A DNA stretch of 64,000 nt, from NCBI GenBank assembly GCA_034431315.1, contig DAOUDK010000073.1, positions 1 to 64,000 on the forward strand. The letters run 5' to 3'. This DNA comes from JAUWOY01 sp034431315 (lineage in GTDB: Bacteria > Chloroflexota > Anaerolineae > VGOG01). The notes beneath the pieces were generated by a model. It had not been told where the DNA came from. It worked only from the letters and a program-made list of their open reading frames with translations, and made no database searches. The translations under genes were made by a program, and so were the position numbers. Shown here in pieces: positions 50,112 to 58,984 of the stretch (within the stretch, counting starts at the first letter, position 1; every line of letters starts with the position of its first letter).

Positions 50112-51076
50112 CTCAAAAAAAGCAACCTCCCCTCATCGTTATCGTCGGGCCGACGGCCGTAGGCAAGACGCGACTGTCGCTGCGCCTGGCTCAAGAGTTC
50201 GACGGCGAGATCGTGTCCGCCGACTCCCGCCAGGTATATCGGGGCCTGGACATCGGCACGGCCAAGCCGACACTCGAGGAGAGCGAGCGCGTACCTCATC
50301 ATCTGATTGACGTGGTCGCTCCCGACGAGGCCTTCACCCTGGCCCAATATCAGGAGCTTGCCTATCAGGCCATCGGCGACGTTTTAGGCCGGGGCAAGTT
50401 CCCCTTCCTGGTCGGGGGCACAGGGCTCTACGTGAAAGCGGTGGTGGAGGGATGGGGCATCCCCAGGGTTCCGCCCAACGAGGAGTTGCGGGCGGAGCTC
50501 TATCGCCAAGCGGAGCTCGAAGGGGAGGAGGCCCTCCACGCTCGTCTGCGGGGGGTGGACCCGGCGGCTGCCGAACGGATTGATCCCCGCAACGTGCGGC
50601 GGGTAGTTCGCGCCCTGGAGGTTTGCCTGGAGACAGGGCGGCCCATCTCCGAGCTGCAGCGCAAGAAGCCGCCGCCTTATCGCATCCTGCAGATCGGCCT
50701 GACCATGGAACGCCAGGAGCTCTACCGGCGCATTGATGAGCGGGTGGACAGGATGATCGAGAGTGGGCTGGTGGAGGAGGTCAGGGGGTTGGTGGAGCAG
50801 GGGTACGGCTACGACCTGCCCTCCATGTCGGGGCTTGGCTACCAGCAGATCGGCCTGTATCTGCGAGGCCAAGTCAACCTGGAGGAGGCCATTCAGCTCA
50901 TCAAGCGTCACACCCGCCGCTTCGTGCGCCACCAGTACAACTGGTTTCGCCTGGACGACGAGGCCATTCGCTGGTTTGATGTCCTGAGCGATTCTTACGG
51001 GGAAATCCGAGAGCTTGTGGCCTCATTCCTTAAGCTTCGCTCTGTTGCAGTACCTGGCGCTCGATTTCTTCGATGA
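50108..51076 (+). CDS. miaA: tRNA dimethylallyltransferase
   Basis: Adds dimethylallyl to A37 of tRNAs reading U-starting codons. The P-loop is IVIVGPTAVGKTRLSLRLA, with DSRQVYRGLDIGTAKPT, LVGGTGLYVKAVVEG and RHTRRFVRHQYNWF, the expected set. At 322 residues it is near normal length, but the last about 15 residues (LRSVAVPGARFLR) overlap the 3' end of the convergent TumE-like gene by 47 bases. This suggests that insertion of the toxin-antitoxin pair replaced the original C-terminus. Confidence 0.95.
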   Translation: MTQKKQPPLIVIVGPTAVGKTRLSLRLAQEFDGEIVSADSRQVYRGLDIGTAKPTLEESERVPHHLIDVVAPDEAFTLAQYQELAYQAIGDVLGRGKFPFLVGGTGLYVKAVVEGWGIPRVPPNEELRAELYRQAELEGEEALHARLRGVDPAAAERIDPRNVRRVVRALEVCLETGRPISELQRKKPPPYRILQIGLTMERQELYRRIDERVDRMIESGLVEEVRGLVEQGYGYDLPSMSGLGYQQIGLYLRGQVNLEEAIQLIKRHTRRFVRHQYNWFRLDDEAIRWFDVLSDSYGEIRELVASFLKLRSVAVPGARFLR

Positions 51077-51539
51077 GGAATGGCAGGTTGGGGCGGGTGA
51101 AGCTCGGGTCGGGGGCGGGGACGCGGTGGTGCTTGATGTCGGGAGGAATGTGCTTGTGGTGGGGATTCGTGCTGGCCAGCGATGGATCATCTGGATGAGA
51201 AAAGGAGTCGTACCAGTACAACTTTTGTTTGTGGGGATATGCCGCAGCACAATACTCAGCGGCCGATAGTTCAACAAACTGGTCGAGCGTCATCTCGCTG
51301 CGGGACACTTCGTAGCTGTAGCGTTCAATCTCCCCGTGAGTGAGAAAGGTGAGATGTTCCAAGACGCACAGCACGATGCGAGCATCGAACAACAAAAACC
51401 CCTCGACTCGGCCGAAATATGCGCCGGAGGGGATATAAACCAGCGTGGAACGCCTGATGCTGGGATACTGAGCGGTCAACGTGTACAGGAATCGCTCATA
51501 CGTCTCGCGGGTGCGCAGGGGATTGTCAGGTACAGGCAT
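51030..51539 (-). CDS. TumE-like (DUF6516) toxin candidate
   Basis: A 169-residue protein starting at ATG 51539. IRRSTLVYIPSGAYFGRVEG, LTHGEIERYSYEVSRS, KLYWYDSFSHPDDPSLASTN and HHKHIPPDIKHHRVPAP match the DUF6516 family, as I remember it, now called TumE-like, a proposed toxin of type II toxin-antitoxin pairs. The His-rich C-terminal part may be catalytic. It overlaps its upstream partner by one base (TAATG), the usual toxin-antitoxin layout, and runs 47 bases into miaA. A strong promoter precedes the pair. Confidence 0.75.
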   Translation of the reverse strand: MPVPDNPLRTRETYERFLYTLTAQYPSIRRSTLVYIPSGAYFGRVEGFLLFDARIVLCVLEHLTFLTHGEIERYSYEVSRSEMTLDQFVELSAAEYCAAAYPHKQKLYWYDSFSHPDDPSLASTNPHHKHIPPDIKHHRVPAPDPSFTRPNLPFLIEEIERQVLQQSEA

Positions 51540-51817
51540 TACACTGTCGCGAATTGCAGACGAATGCGCATGGCAGCCGGCTGGCGGGCACTCAATCGCT
51601 GGTACTCCTGTTCCAACTTTCGTTGCGTCTGGCAGAGTGCCGCCCATTCGAGGAAGTCCATCCGGTATTCATCGTAGGCGTCAAACTCGGATAGTTCACC
51701 GCTGATGAAGGCCCGATAGAACTCGTGGGATAGGACGCCATATTTGCTTTCAAAGTGGTACATCTGCTTTTCGGCGACGCCTATGTCGTGGATCAACTCG
51801 CGTAGCTCGACCATCAC
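51539..51817 (-). CDS. antitoxin candidate paired with TumE-like protein
   Basis: A 92-residue, mostly helical, charged protein (ELIHDIGVAEKQMYHFESKY, DAYDEYRMDFLEWAALCQTQ). No known DNA-binding motif is obvious. It is called antitoxin only because it is the first gene of a two-gene unit with a TAATG overlap to a DUF6516 gene. I do not recognise a named family. Confidence 0.6.
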   Translation of the reverse strand: MMVELRELIHDIGVAEKQMYHFESKYGVLSHEFYRAFISGELSEFDAYDEYRMDFLEWAALCQTQRKLEQEYQRLSARQPAAMRIRLQFATV

Positions 51818-51882
51818 ATTGCTCCTTCCAGAGGGGGCCTACAACTATTGAGGATACAGGCGTAGCACCCGCAACTATTACT

Positions 51883-51911
51883 ATTATACCACTGTCCAAT
51901 GCACCCGTCAA
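51883..51911 (-). promoter_or_regulatory. promoter of the TumE-like pair
   Basis: Minus-strand TTGACG (51906-51911), 17-base spacer, TATAAT (51883-51888) with an extended TGG, one of the strongest promoters in the window. Confidence 0.7.
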
Positions 51912-51960
51912 GCCTGAATCTGGGCCAGGGCTTTGGGCCAACTCGACGCAAGAACTCGAC

Positions 51961-52557
51961 TTACCAGCTCTCTCGTCGCCCCAGCGCCAAGTAGCGGTCA
52001 GACTCATCCCACACCCTCACTTCTCCCAGCCCCGCCTCCCGCAACAACCACCGCATCATTTTCTCGTCGGGCATTGTATCGTGGGCCACGACACCGCCTA
52101 TGGAGCGGTGGAACTCGTTGATGGTCTGGCGGCTGGCGGTGTGGCAGATGGCCAACCGCCCCCCTTCCCTGAGAACCCGACTGGCCTCGCCCAGGGCGCG
52201 CCGCTTGTCGGGAAAGTGGGGGAAGACGGCGTTGCAGATCACCCAGTCGAAGGTCTCAGCCGGGAACGGCAGCCGCTGGGCGTCTCCCTGGACGTAGGCA
52301 TCGAGATGCCCCTTGGCCTGGGCACGCCTGAGCATCTCGCCTGAGAGGTCCAGGGCCACGATCTGCCCCTCGCCGTCAGTCGCCTCCAGGAGCAGCGGCG
52401 ACAGCACGCCAGTGCCGGAGCCCACGTCCAGCACCGCGCTCCCTGGCTCGATGCCCAGCCCAGTCACAATCTCCCGCAGCCGGGTGTGGGTCTCTTCCAC
52501 CTCCGAAACATCCCATCTAACTGCGATCTCGTCGAAGAATTGACGTCGGTTCATCAT
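51961..52557 (-). CDS. class I SAM-dependent methyltransferase
   Basis: A 198-residue methyltransferase of the UbiE/COQ5-like type. Motif I is AVLDVGSGTGVLSPLLLEA, followed by QIVALDLSGEMLRRA, GDAQRLPFPAETFDWVICNA and VLREGGRLAIC. The substrate cannot be inferred; the N-terminus (MNRRQFFDEIAVRWD) is like that of small-molecule or metal-related methyltransferases. It has no operon partner, and the toxin-antitoxin promoter lies just after its stop. Confidence 0.88.
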   Translation of the reverse strand: MMNRRQFFDEIAVRWDVSEVEETHTRLREIVTGLGIEPGSAVLDVGSGTGVLSPLLLEATDGEGQIVALDLSGEMLRRAQAKGHLDAYVQGDAQRLPFPAETFDWVICNAVFPHFPDKRRALGEASRVLREGGRLAICHTASRQTINEFHRSIGGVVAHDTMPDEKMMRWLLREAGLGEVRVWDESDRYLALGRRESW

Positions 52558-52679
52558 CCCTCCACTTCTAATACAACCGAACTAATTGTACACCAGATGG
52601 CCTGGTTTGTAAACCCAGCAGCCGTGAAACGTGATGCATGAAACGTGAGGCCCGGTTTACGTTTCACGCTGTCACATGC

Positions 52680-52708
52680 TTGACGATTTTGCCTTAAAGA
52701 GGTATACT
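52680..52708 (+). promoter_or_regulatory. promoter of the GH3-like gene
   Basis: TTGACG (52680-52685), 17-base spacer, TATACT (52703-52708). Upstream bases 52620-52675 are a tract of AAACGTGA/TTTCACG units; downstream 52709-52755 is a GACCATCTGACCACCCGACC tract. Confidence 0.65.
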
Positions 52709-52762
52709 AATGACCATCTGACCACCCGACCATCCGACCACCTGACCCAATGGAGAATGTTG

Positions 52763-55663
52763 ATGAAACGCAGTTTGTCCGACAGTCTATCGTTAATGGT
52801 ATTGGGGATTATCTTGCTTTCCCTGCTCTTGCCGATCCCCCTGGAAGCGCAAGATGAGAGTGATTTCGTCCAGGGGCTCATGGACGGCATGTCGGTGGAG
52901 GAAAAGGTGGGCCAGTTGTTCCTGGTCACCTTTGCTGACAGCGATCCCGGCCTGGGGTCGGATGTCGCTGAGCTCATCAGGGACTACCGGGTGGGCGGAG
53001 TGGTGCTCCTGACTGACAACGGTAACTTCACCAACGCTGAGGATGCACCGCTCCAGGTAGCCAATCTGACCAATAGCCTCCAGGCCCTCGCTTCCAGTCA
53101 ACCGCTGACCGGTACCATAACCTTCGTTCCTCTGTTCATTGCTATCACCCAGGATGGGGATGGCTTCCCCTATACCCAAATCACCTCCGGTGTAACAGAG
53201 GTGCCTAACAACATGGCCCTCGGCGCCACCTGGAACGTGAATAACGCTGAGAAAATCGGCGAGGTCGTGGGACGGGAACTGAGGGCGATGGGCCTCAACA
53301 TGCTCCTGGGCCCTTCGCTGGACGTGCTGGACAATCCGCGGCCGGGCCTCAAGGGGGATCTTGGCACCCGTGTCTTCGGTGGCGATCCCTATTGGGTGGG
53401 CAAATTCGGCCAGGCCTACATCCGTGGGGTGCACCAGGGGGGCGAGGGCAAAGTGGCCGTGGTGGCCAAGCACTTCCCTGGCCTCGGGGGCAGCGATCGC
53501 CGCGCTGATGAGGAAGTGGCTACCGTCCAGAAGTCGCTTCAAGAGCTGCGCAAGATCGAGTTGGCGCCCTTCTTCGCCGTCACCCAACTGAAAGAGGATG
53601 ATCCCCAGGCCATGGCCGATGCCCTGATGACCTCCCACATCCGCTATCGAGGCTTTCAGGGTAATATCCGCCAGCTCACCCGCCCTATCAGCTTCGACCC
53701 CCAGGCTCTCCAGGCACTGATGGCCCTGTCCGAATTCGAGCCCTGGCGCAGCGAGGGGGGGCTGATGGTCAGTAATGCTTTGGGGGTTTCGGCGGTGCGC
53801 AAGTACTACGATCCCCAGTTGCAAACCTTCCCCCACAAGCGGATAGCTCAAGAGGCATTTCTGGCTGGCAACGATCTGTTGATGCTCTCCCAGTTTGCCT
53901 TGACCGATAGTTGGCCAGAGCAGTTGGAGAATATCAAGGCCACCATTCAATTCTTCCGCGAGAAGTATCTCAGCGATCCCAATTTCCAGACCCGGGTTGA
54001 CGGGGCCCTGCGGCGCATTCTGAGCCTCAAGCATCGGCTGTATCCCGATTTCGCCCTGGAAGCGGTTCAAGTAGATGTAGAAAATCTGGCGGAGGTGGTG
54101 GGGCAGGGAAGGGAGGCCGTCTTCCAGGTCGCTCAGGAGGCTATTACCCTCATCTACCCTGGGCCAGATGAGCTGGCCGATAGGCTGCCCAGCCCACCCC
54201 TTATTGACGAAAACATCCTCATCTTTAGCGATGACCGGCAGGCCAGCGATTGTCCCGTTTGCGAGCCGTTGCCCTTTATCGAGCCTGACGCCCTGCGGGG
54301 GACCATCCTCCAGCTCTACGGGCCTGAGGCCAGTGGGCAGGTGGACCCTGAACGCATCAATAGTTTGACTTTCAGTCAGTTGAAACAATTCCTGACCGGG
54401 AGAGCGGTTCCGGGGGTGGACGTTGAGGGCCTGATGCGTGAGGCTGACTGGCTCATCTTTGCCATGCTGGACCTCAACCCTGAGGACTACCCTCAGTCCG
54501 ACGCGGTTAAATCCCTGTTGAAACTGCGCTCCGACGTTCTGCCTGGCAAGAAAGTGGTGGTGCTGGCTTGCAACGCGCCCTATTATTTGGACAGCACCGA
54601 GATCAGCAAGTTGACGGCCTACTACGGCGTTTACAGCAAGGTCGGGCCTTTCGTCGAGGCCTCGGTGCGGGCTCTCTTCCAGGAGTTCATGCCCTCGGGG
54701 AACTCTCCGGTCAGCGTGGAAGGGATAAAGTACAACCTGATCTCACAAACGGAGCCCGACCCCGATCAGGTTATCGAGGTCATAGCCCCGGCCATGCTCG
54801 TCAAGGAGGAAGCAACACCTACGCCCATTGACCTCGACGTAGGAGACACCTTGCGGGTGCGAACCAGCGCCATCCTGGATAGGAACGGCCATCCGGTGCC
54901 CGATGGCACACCGGCGGTGTTCCGCCTCCTCTATCCAGCCGAATCGGTGGAATCGCCTCCCCATCACGTGACCACCGTAAACGGAGTGGCAGAGACGACT
55001 ATTTCTGTGGAGAGGACTGGGGAGTTACGCATCACCGTGAGCAGCGATCCGGCCCGAACGTCCAACACGTTGACGGTTATTATCAAGGGCGACGAGCCGG
55101 CCACCATCGCTACTGTGGTGCCCACTCCCACGGACACGCCCGTGCCAACTTCCACACCAACGCCGACTTCCACCCCAACACCTATCCCCACGCCAACGTC
55201 CACCCCCACGCCAACACCTACCTCCACACCTACCAATACACCCACCTCTACGCCCACCTTCACCCTTGAGCCCACTCCAACTCCGACGGCCACACCGACC
55301 GAGACTCCTCCCGCCGAAGAGGAGCAGGTTGTCGAGCCACCCAGGCGTCGAGTGGATATGGGCGATTTTCTGCTGGCCGTGCTGGGCAGCGTGGTGGTTG
55401 GGGGAGCGAGCTACGTGGTGCAGCGCGACGATGGCCATTCTCTATCGCGGCGATTGAGGTTCTTCTTGCTGAGTTTGGTGGGGGGGCTGGCAGGCTATAG
55501 CCTCTACGGGCTGAACCTGCCGGGGGCGGGGCTGTTTCGCCAGCTTTCGCCAAACTGGGGAGCTTTCTTGATGTGCTTGCTGTTCAGTCTGTTGCCTTTG
55601 GGCTACGTGCTGGGCCAGCAGGTGTGGGAAAGGCTGCAGGGGAGCAGGGGAGCAAGGGACTGA
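52763..55663 (+). CDS. GH3 (NagZ-like) surface protein with degenerate active site
   Basis: The 966-residue product has a signal peptide (LMVLGIILLSLLLPIPLEAQ), a glycoside hydrolase family 3 N-terminal domain at about 35-430, a second alpha/beta domain, a beta-sandwich domain (about 690-790), a TPTPT stalk and two C-terminal membrane helices. The NagZ signature appears as KHFPGLGGSDRRADEE at 236 onward, where the usual KHFPGHG and DSH are lost. The nucleophile position reads VSNALGV (N338) rather than SD. So it is probably not an ordinary beta-N-acetylhexosaminidase and may bind rather than cleave glycans. A start at 52763 is chosen for its signal peptide. Confidence 0.8.
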   Translation: MKRSLSDSLSLMVLGIILLSLLLPIPLEAQDESDFVQGLMDGMSVEEKVGQLFLVTFADSDPGLGSDVAELIRDYRVGGVVLLTDNGNFTNAEDAPLQVANLTNSLQALASSQPLTGTITFVPLFIAITQDGDGFPYTQITSGVTEVPNNMALGATWNVNNAEKIGEVVGRELRAMGLNMLLGPSLDVLDNPRPGLKGDLGTRVFGGDPYWVGKFGQAYIRGVHQGGEGKVAVVAKHFPGLGGSDRRADEEVATVQKSLQELRKIELAPFFAVTQLKEDDPQAMADALMTSHIRYRGFQGNIRQLTRPISFDPQALQALMALSEFEPWRSEGGLMVSNALGVSAVRKYYDPQLQTFPHKRIAQEAFLAGNDLLMLSQFALTDSWPEQLENIKATIQFFREKYLSDPNFQTRVDGALRRILSLKHRLYPDFALEAVQVDVENLAEVVGQGREAVFQVAQEAITLIYPGPDELADRLPSPPLIDENILIFSDDRQASDCPVCEPLPFIEPDALRGTILQLYGPEASGQVDPERINSLTFSQLKQFLTGRAVPGVDVEGLMREADWLIFAMLDLNPEDYPQSDAVKSLLKLRSDVLPGKKVVVLACNAPYYLDSTEISKLTAYYGVYSKVGPFVEASVRALFQEFMPSGNSPVSVEGIKYNLISQTEPDPDQVIEVIAPAMLVKEEATPTPIDLDVGDTLRVRTSAILDRNGHPVPDGTPAVFRLLYPAESVESPPHHVTTVNGVAETTISVERTGELRITVSSDPARTSNTLTVIIKGDEPATIATVVPTPTDTPVPTSTPTPTSTPTPIPTPTSTPTPTPTSTPTNTPTSTPTFTLEPTPTPTATPTETPPAEEEQVVEPPRRRVDMGDFLLAVLGSVVVGGASYVVQRDDGHSLSRRLRFFLLSLVGGLAGYSLYGLNLPGAGLFRQLSPNWGAFLMCLLFSLLPLGYVLGQQVWERLQGSRGARD

Positions 55664-55735
55664 AGCTCAAAGCTCAAAGTCCAAAGCTCAAAGGGAGCAA
55701 GGGGACAGGGGAGCAAGTCCGTTGAATTCTGCCGT
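55664..55735. repeat. low-complexity tract after the GH3-like gene
   Basis: AAGCTCAAAGCTCAAAGTCC-type units (about 7-9 bases), then AGGGAGCAAGGGGACAGGGG. The GGGAGC units already begin inside the 3' end of the gene (RLQGSRGARD). Confidence 0.55.
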
Positions 55736-55743
55736 CTGTTGTT

Positions 55744-56763
55744 TCAAGTGGGAAGGGGAGGTGCAAGGAGAGTAATCAGCAAGGCGAGGACGATCAGGGC
55801 CAGGGCGATGGCCATCAGAGTCTTGTTGTCTTGAGTTGCCTCTATCCACTCTCCTTCAGTTGGTAGCAGATCAGCCAAAGGCTCTGGGATAGCGAAGGAG
55901 TGTAGCTCGGCTCTGAATTCGGCTACGCTGGCCGGTCGCTCATCGGGGTGCATCTCCAAAGCCCGCAAGATGGCCCTCTCGATGCGAGGGGAGAGTCGAG
56001 GGTTGAGGCTGCGAGGGGAGGGCAGCGAATCGGGCTTCAGAAAGCGCTGCTTGACGTCGGCCGGGGGGTGGTTGGTGAGGAGATGGTAGAGGGTGGCCCC
56101 CAGGGAGTAGATGTCGGATCGGACGTCGGTGTGCCCCGTGTCTCCCCCATACTGCTCCAGCGGGGTGTATTGAATCGTCCCGCGGCCCTGGAGGATGGTG
56201 ATCGTTCTGGAATCGTCGGGGGCCAGGAGCTTGACCAGGCCGAAGTCCACCAGTTTCAGAGTGCCACCAGGGCGGTGTCCTGAGCCTGTCGAAGGAGTGA
56301 GCCTGATGTTGGCGGGCTTGACGTCGCGATGGAGGATTGGCGGGTCTTGGCTGTGGAGGTATTCCAGGGCATCGCAGAGCTGATCAGCCCAGGCTCGTAC
56401 CTGTTTTTCCTCCAGGAACCGCCCCTGGCGACGCGCCTCGTCCATGATCTCCTTCAGGTTGCGGCCGGCCACGAAGTCCATGACCAGATAGTCCCGACCC
56501 CCCTCCGAGAAATAGTCGGATACCTTGGGCAGATTGGGGTGATCGAGTCTGGCCAATACGCTGGCCTCACGCTGGAATTGCTCTCGAGATTGGGCTGCGA
56601 AGCCGGCCTCGGTCTCGAGTTGCACCTCTTTGACGGCGCACTGCCTTCCCTCCAGGCGCAGATCCTCGGCTCGGTAGACAGAGCCCATGCCGCCTTGGCC
56701 CACCAGCTCTACTATTTTGTATCTTGACCGCAGGACGGTACCGAGTGCTAAAGGTTGGATCAA
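55744..56763 (-). CDS. Ser/Thr protein kinase, membrane-anchored
   Basis: A 339-residue Hanks-type kinase. Gly loop GQGGMGSVYRAE, ATP Lys in CAVKEVQLE, catalytic loop HRDVKPANIRL, DFG in LKLVDFGLVK, activation-segment GTIQYTPLEQYGG, and one C-terminal membrane helix (LMAIALALIVLALLITLLA) with no outer domain. The octapeptide PSTGSGHR, from a 24-bp element, sits exactly between the catalytic loop and the DFG motif. The start is TTG at 56763. It is divergent from an FHA-domain regulator, which suggests that the kinase's phosphothreonine mark is read by that partner. Confidence 0.9.
   Translation of the reverse strand: MIQPLALGTVLRSRYKIVELVGQGGMGSVYRAEDLRLEGRQCAVKEVQLETEAGFAAQSREQFQREASVLARLDHPNLPKVSDYFSEGGRDYLVMDFVAGRNLKEIMDEARRQGRFLEEKQVRAWADQLCDALEYLHSQDPPILHRDVKPANIRLTPSTGSGHRPGGTLKLVDFGLVKLLAPDDSRTITILQGRGTIQYTPLEQYGGDTGHTDVRSDIYSLGATLYHLLTNHPPADVKQRFLKPDSLPSPRSLNPRLSPRIERAILRALEMHPDERPASVAEFRAELHSFAIPEPLADLLPTEGEWIEATQDNKTLMAIALALIVLALLITLLAPPLPT
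56273..56296. repeat. 24-bp element inserted in the Ser/Thr kinase gene
   Basis: On the minus strand CCTTCGACAGGCTCAGGA plus six bases encode PSTGSGHR in frame, between HRDVKPAN and DFG. Confidence 0.75.
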
Positions 56764-56794
56764 AGCCGCTGCCCTCGTAACAGAATCTGTCTAT

Positions 56795-56823
56795 AGCTTA
56801 ACCCATAATCATCTTCTTGTCAA
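56795..56823 (-). promoter_or_regulatory. possible promoter of the kinase gene
   Basis: Minus-strand TTGACA (56818-56823), 17-base spacer, TAAGCT (56795-56800). Confidence 0.4.
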
Positions 56824-56852
56824 GAAGTGCAATTCACAGGAGGCGCTGCGCG

Positions 56853-57506
56853 ATGGCCGAGATAGGGATGCCCACGCTGATCATGCAAGAGGGACAGGGA
56901 GCTGGTCGGAGTTGGCTTGTCGAGAAAGATAGGGTTATCATTGGGCGTGGCGAGGATTGCGACGTTGTGCTCGTGGAGCGTCAGGTTTCCCGCCATCACG
57001 CCCAGATTCGACGCCTGGACAGCCAGTACGTTCTGGAGGACCTGGGGAGCAGGAACGGAACCTACGTCAACGGTCGCGAGGTCATAGAGCCCTGCATCTT
57101 GCAAGATGGCGACGAGATTCAGATCGCTCTGTGCGTTCGGCTGAGCTTCGTCGGCGCCGAGGCCACGGCCCCGCTGGTTTTCGAAAGGGGGAGGCGTCCC
57201 GGTCTTTACCTGGATAGAGAGAGGCACGTGGTTTTGATTGGAGGGCGAGAGCTTAGTCCCCCGCTCTCTTTGGCTCAGTATCGGCTGTTGGAGCTCTTGT
57301 ACGATAGGGCGGGGCGGGTGTGCAGCCGTGACGAGATTGTGGAAGCGGTTTGGCCCGAGGCGGCTGAGGAAGGGGTCTCTGACCAGGCCATGGATGCTTT
57401 GGTCCGCCGCCTGCGCGAGAGGGTGGGTGAAGTTGATGCCGATCGCCAATACATCGTCACGGTGCGCGGCCACGGCTTCCGCCTGGACAGAATCCCCTCA
57501 GGATAA
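56853..57506 (+). CDS. FHA-domain winged-helix transcriptional regulator
   Basis: A 217-residue protein. An FHA phosphothreonine-binding domain spans about 10-110 (VIIGRGEDCDVVL, VSRHHAQIRR, DLGSRNGTYVNGR). An OmpR/PhoB-type winged helix follows at about 125-215 (LSLAQYRLLELLYDRAGRVC, RRLRERVGEV, VRGHGFRLD). There is no receiver domain, so control probably comes from phosphorylation by, or binding to, a Ser/Thr kinase such as the divergent neighbour. The start at 56853 with GGAGG upstream is preferred over 56817. Confidence 0.9.
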   Translation: MAEIGMPTLIMQEGQGAGRSWLVEKDRVIIGRGEDCDVVLVERQVSRHHAQIRRLDSQYVLEDLGSRNGTYVNGREVIEPCILQDGDEIQIALCVRLSFVGAEATAPLVFERGRRPGLYLDRERHVVLIGGRELSPPLSLAQYRLLELLYDRAGRVCSRDEIVEAVWPEAAEEGVSDQAMDALVRRLRERVGEVDADRQYIVTVRGHGFRLDRIPSG

Positions 57507-57517
57507 ACGTTCGGGCC

Positions 57518-57613
57518 GTCATTGCGAGGAGCACTTCGTCTACGCTCAGTGTAAACTCCGCGACGAAGCAATCCCCTCCGTGGTGGAGATTGCTTCGCTT
57601 CGCTCGCAATGAC
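57518..57613. repeat. CATTGCGAG palindromic dispersed element
   Basis: Ends GTCATTGCGAG and CTCGCAATGAC face each other, with GACGAAGCAATC and GATTGCTTCGCTTCG inside. It fills the gap between two convergent stops. A segment at about 57533-57558 (ACTTCGTCTACGCTCAGTGT and onward) looks inserted and resembles the 24-bp element family. Confidence 0.65.
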
Positions 57614-57618
57614 ACACT

Positions 57619-58965
57619 TCATGACGACCGCTGCTGCAACGTAACCCTCGCTTGATCCCTGATCTCCCTCAGTTGTCGGGCTGTTCTCTTTTCTCCGCTT
57701 CGGGTTAGGTTCTCAATGATAAGATCCATCACCCTCAATAACTCGTTGTCTACCTGCTCGACATTCTCCTCCAGCAGCTTCTTCGTCTCTCTGGGATATT
57801 GAGCCTCCATCAGTTGGTTGATGAACTTGATAGACCGAGGTGTTATCTCGTCCAGCAACTGGAAGGCCAGGGTCTCCAGGCGTTTGAGCTTCCTGGCTAC
57901 CTCCTTCTCGCCCCCGGCCTCAGCTTGCTCGATGTTAGCCGACAGGACAGCAAAGAAGACCTCGTCAATCTCCTCCACATGCTCTCGCAACGCTTCTCCC
58001 AATCCCTCGCTCTCGAAGATCTCCCTCAACAAGGCTGCCTTTTTTTGCAGCATGGCCTGGGTCTCGGCATCCAGCCTGTCCCTGATCTCCAGGATGCGAG
58101 ATCGCAGGTGCTTGAGCCGCTGAGCCTCCTCGGCCTTTCCTTCCTCCTCACGGGCCTCAATCCTGCTGGTCAGGCTGCGGAAGAACTGGTAATCCAGCAT
58201 GCGGCGTCCGAGAGCTATCACAGCCCTTAGCTCGGCGTCACTCTCACACTCAATTACCTTCTCCAGGAACTCTTCCCGCGTCATGCCTTCTTGCAAAGCC
58301 TCGGTGATCTCGCGCTCGACTCGGCTGGCTCTACCCAGGCTGCTGAACTCCAACAGCTTCTCCCGCAGTCCCAAAAGGCGTTTGGCTCTATTCTCCTCGC
58401 CCTCGGTCTTGGCTATCTCTATGGAGCCGGTCAGGAGACTGAAGAATTCGTAGTCCAGTTGGCCGTCGTTTTCCCGCACCAGAACTCGCAGGACTTCGTC
58501 GCTGGTCGCATCCAAGAAGCGCTGGATTAGACTCAGCTTGGCCTTTCGAGCCTCCAGCATCTCTTTGGTGACGCCGTCAGCTTGCACTACCTCGTCTATC
58601 AGCCCTGTCAGGCTGAGGAAGATCTTAGGCTGCAGGAGGTAGCCCTTGCGCTCCTCAGGAGGCAATGAGCTTATGAGGCGGTTAGTCAGGTCGCCGACGA
58701 GCTTATGCTGATCGTCGCCTCTCAGGCTCAGCTCGGATGGCAAGAAGCAGAGGAGCATCTCCTTGTCGGGGTCGTGGTAGACAAAGGGGACGTTCAGCAT
58801 CCCGGCGTTGCCGCACTGAGGGCAGGTGGCGACGTTGATCTTGCCTCGCAGGAGTTTGGATTTGGCTTCTGGATCCTGGCCTACGTCAATGATACTCTGC
58901 ACCTGGGCGGCGAATCGGCGCCCGCAGAGGGGGCAGGGTACGGGAACGGTTTGTAGTTGGAACAT
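57619..58965 (-). CDS. CpXC-domain protein with helical repeats
   Basis: The 448-residue product begins with a CpXC domain: VPCPLCGRRF and TCPQCGNAG, two Cys pairs that probably bind zinc (about residues 10-55). The remaining about 330 residues are charged helices with repeating units of the type DYEFFSLLTGSIEIAKTEGE / DYQFFRSLTSRIEAREEEGK / DEVFFAVLSANIEQAEAGGE, four or more times. The function of CpXC proteins is unknown to me. It sits within a signalling group and could be a scaffold. Confidence 0.78.
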   Translation of the reverse strand: MFQLQTVPVPCPLCGRRFAAQVQSIIDVGQDPEAKSKLLRGKINVATCPQCGNAGMLNVPFVYHDPDKEMLLCFLPSELSLRGDDQHKLVGDLTNRLISSLPPEERKGYLLQPKIFLSLTGLIDEVVQADGVTKEMLEARKAKLSLIQRFLDATSDEVLRVLVRENDGQLDYEFFSLLTGSIEIAKTEGEENRAKRLLGLREKLLEFSSLGRASRVEREITEALQEGMTREEFLEKVIECESDAELRAVIALGRRMLDYQFFRSLTSRIEAREEEGKAEEAQRLKHLRSRILEIRDRLDAETQAMLQKKAALLREIFESEGLGEALREHVEEIDEVFFAVLSANIEQAEAGGEKEVARKLKRLETLAFQLLDEITPRSIKFINQLMEAQYPRETKKLLEENVEQVDNELLRVMDLIIENLTRSGEKRTARQLREIRDQARVTLQQRSS

Positions 58966-58984
58966 GGTTGGGATTTCCTTTCTC

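Noticed and set aside
52793..54388. Minus-strand 531-codon open frame opposite the GH3-like gene
   Set aside because: The plus strand has a signal peptide, GH3 domain and promoter; the antisense product has no recognisable domain.
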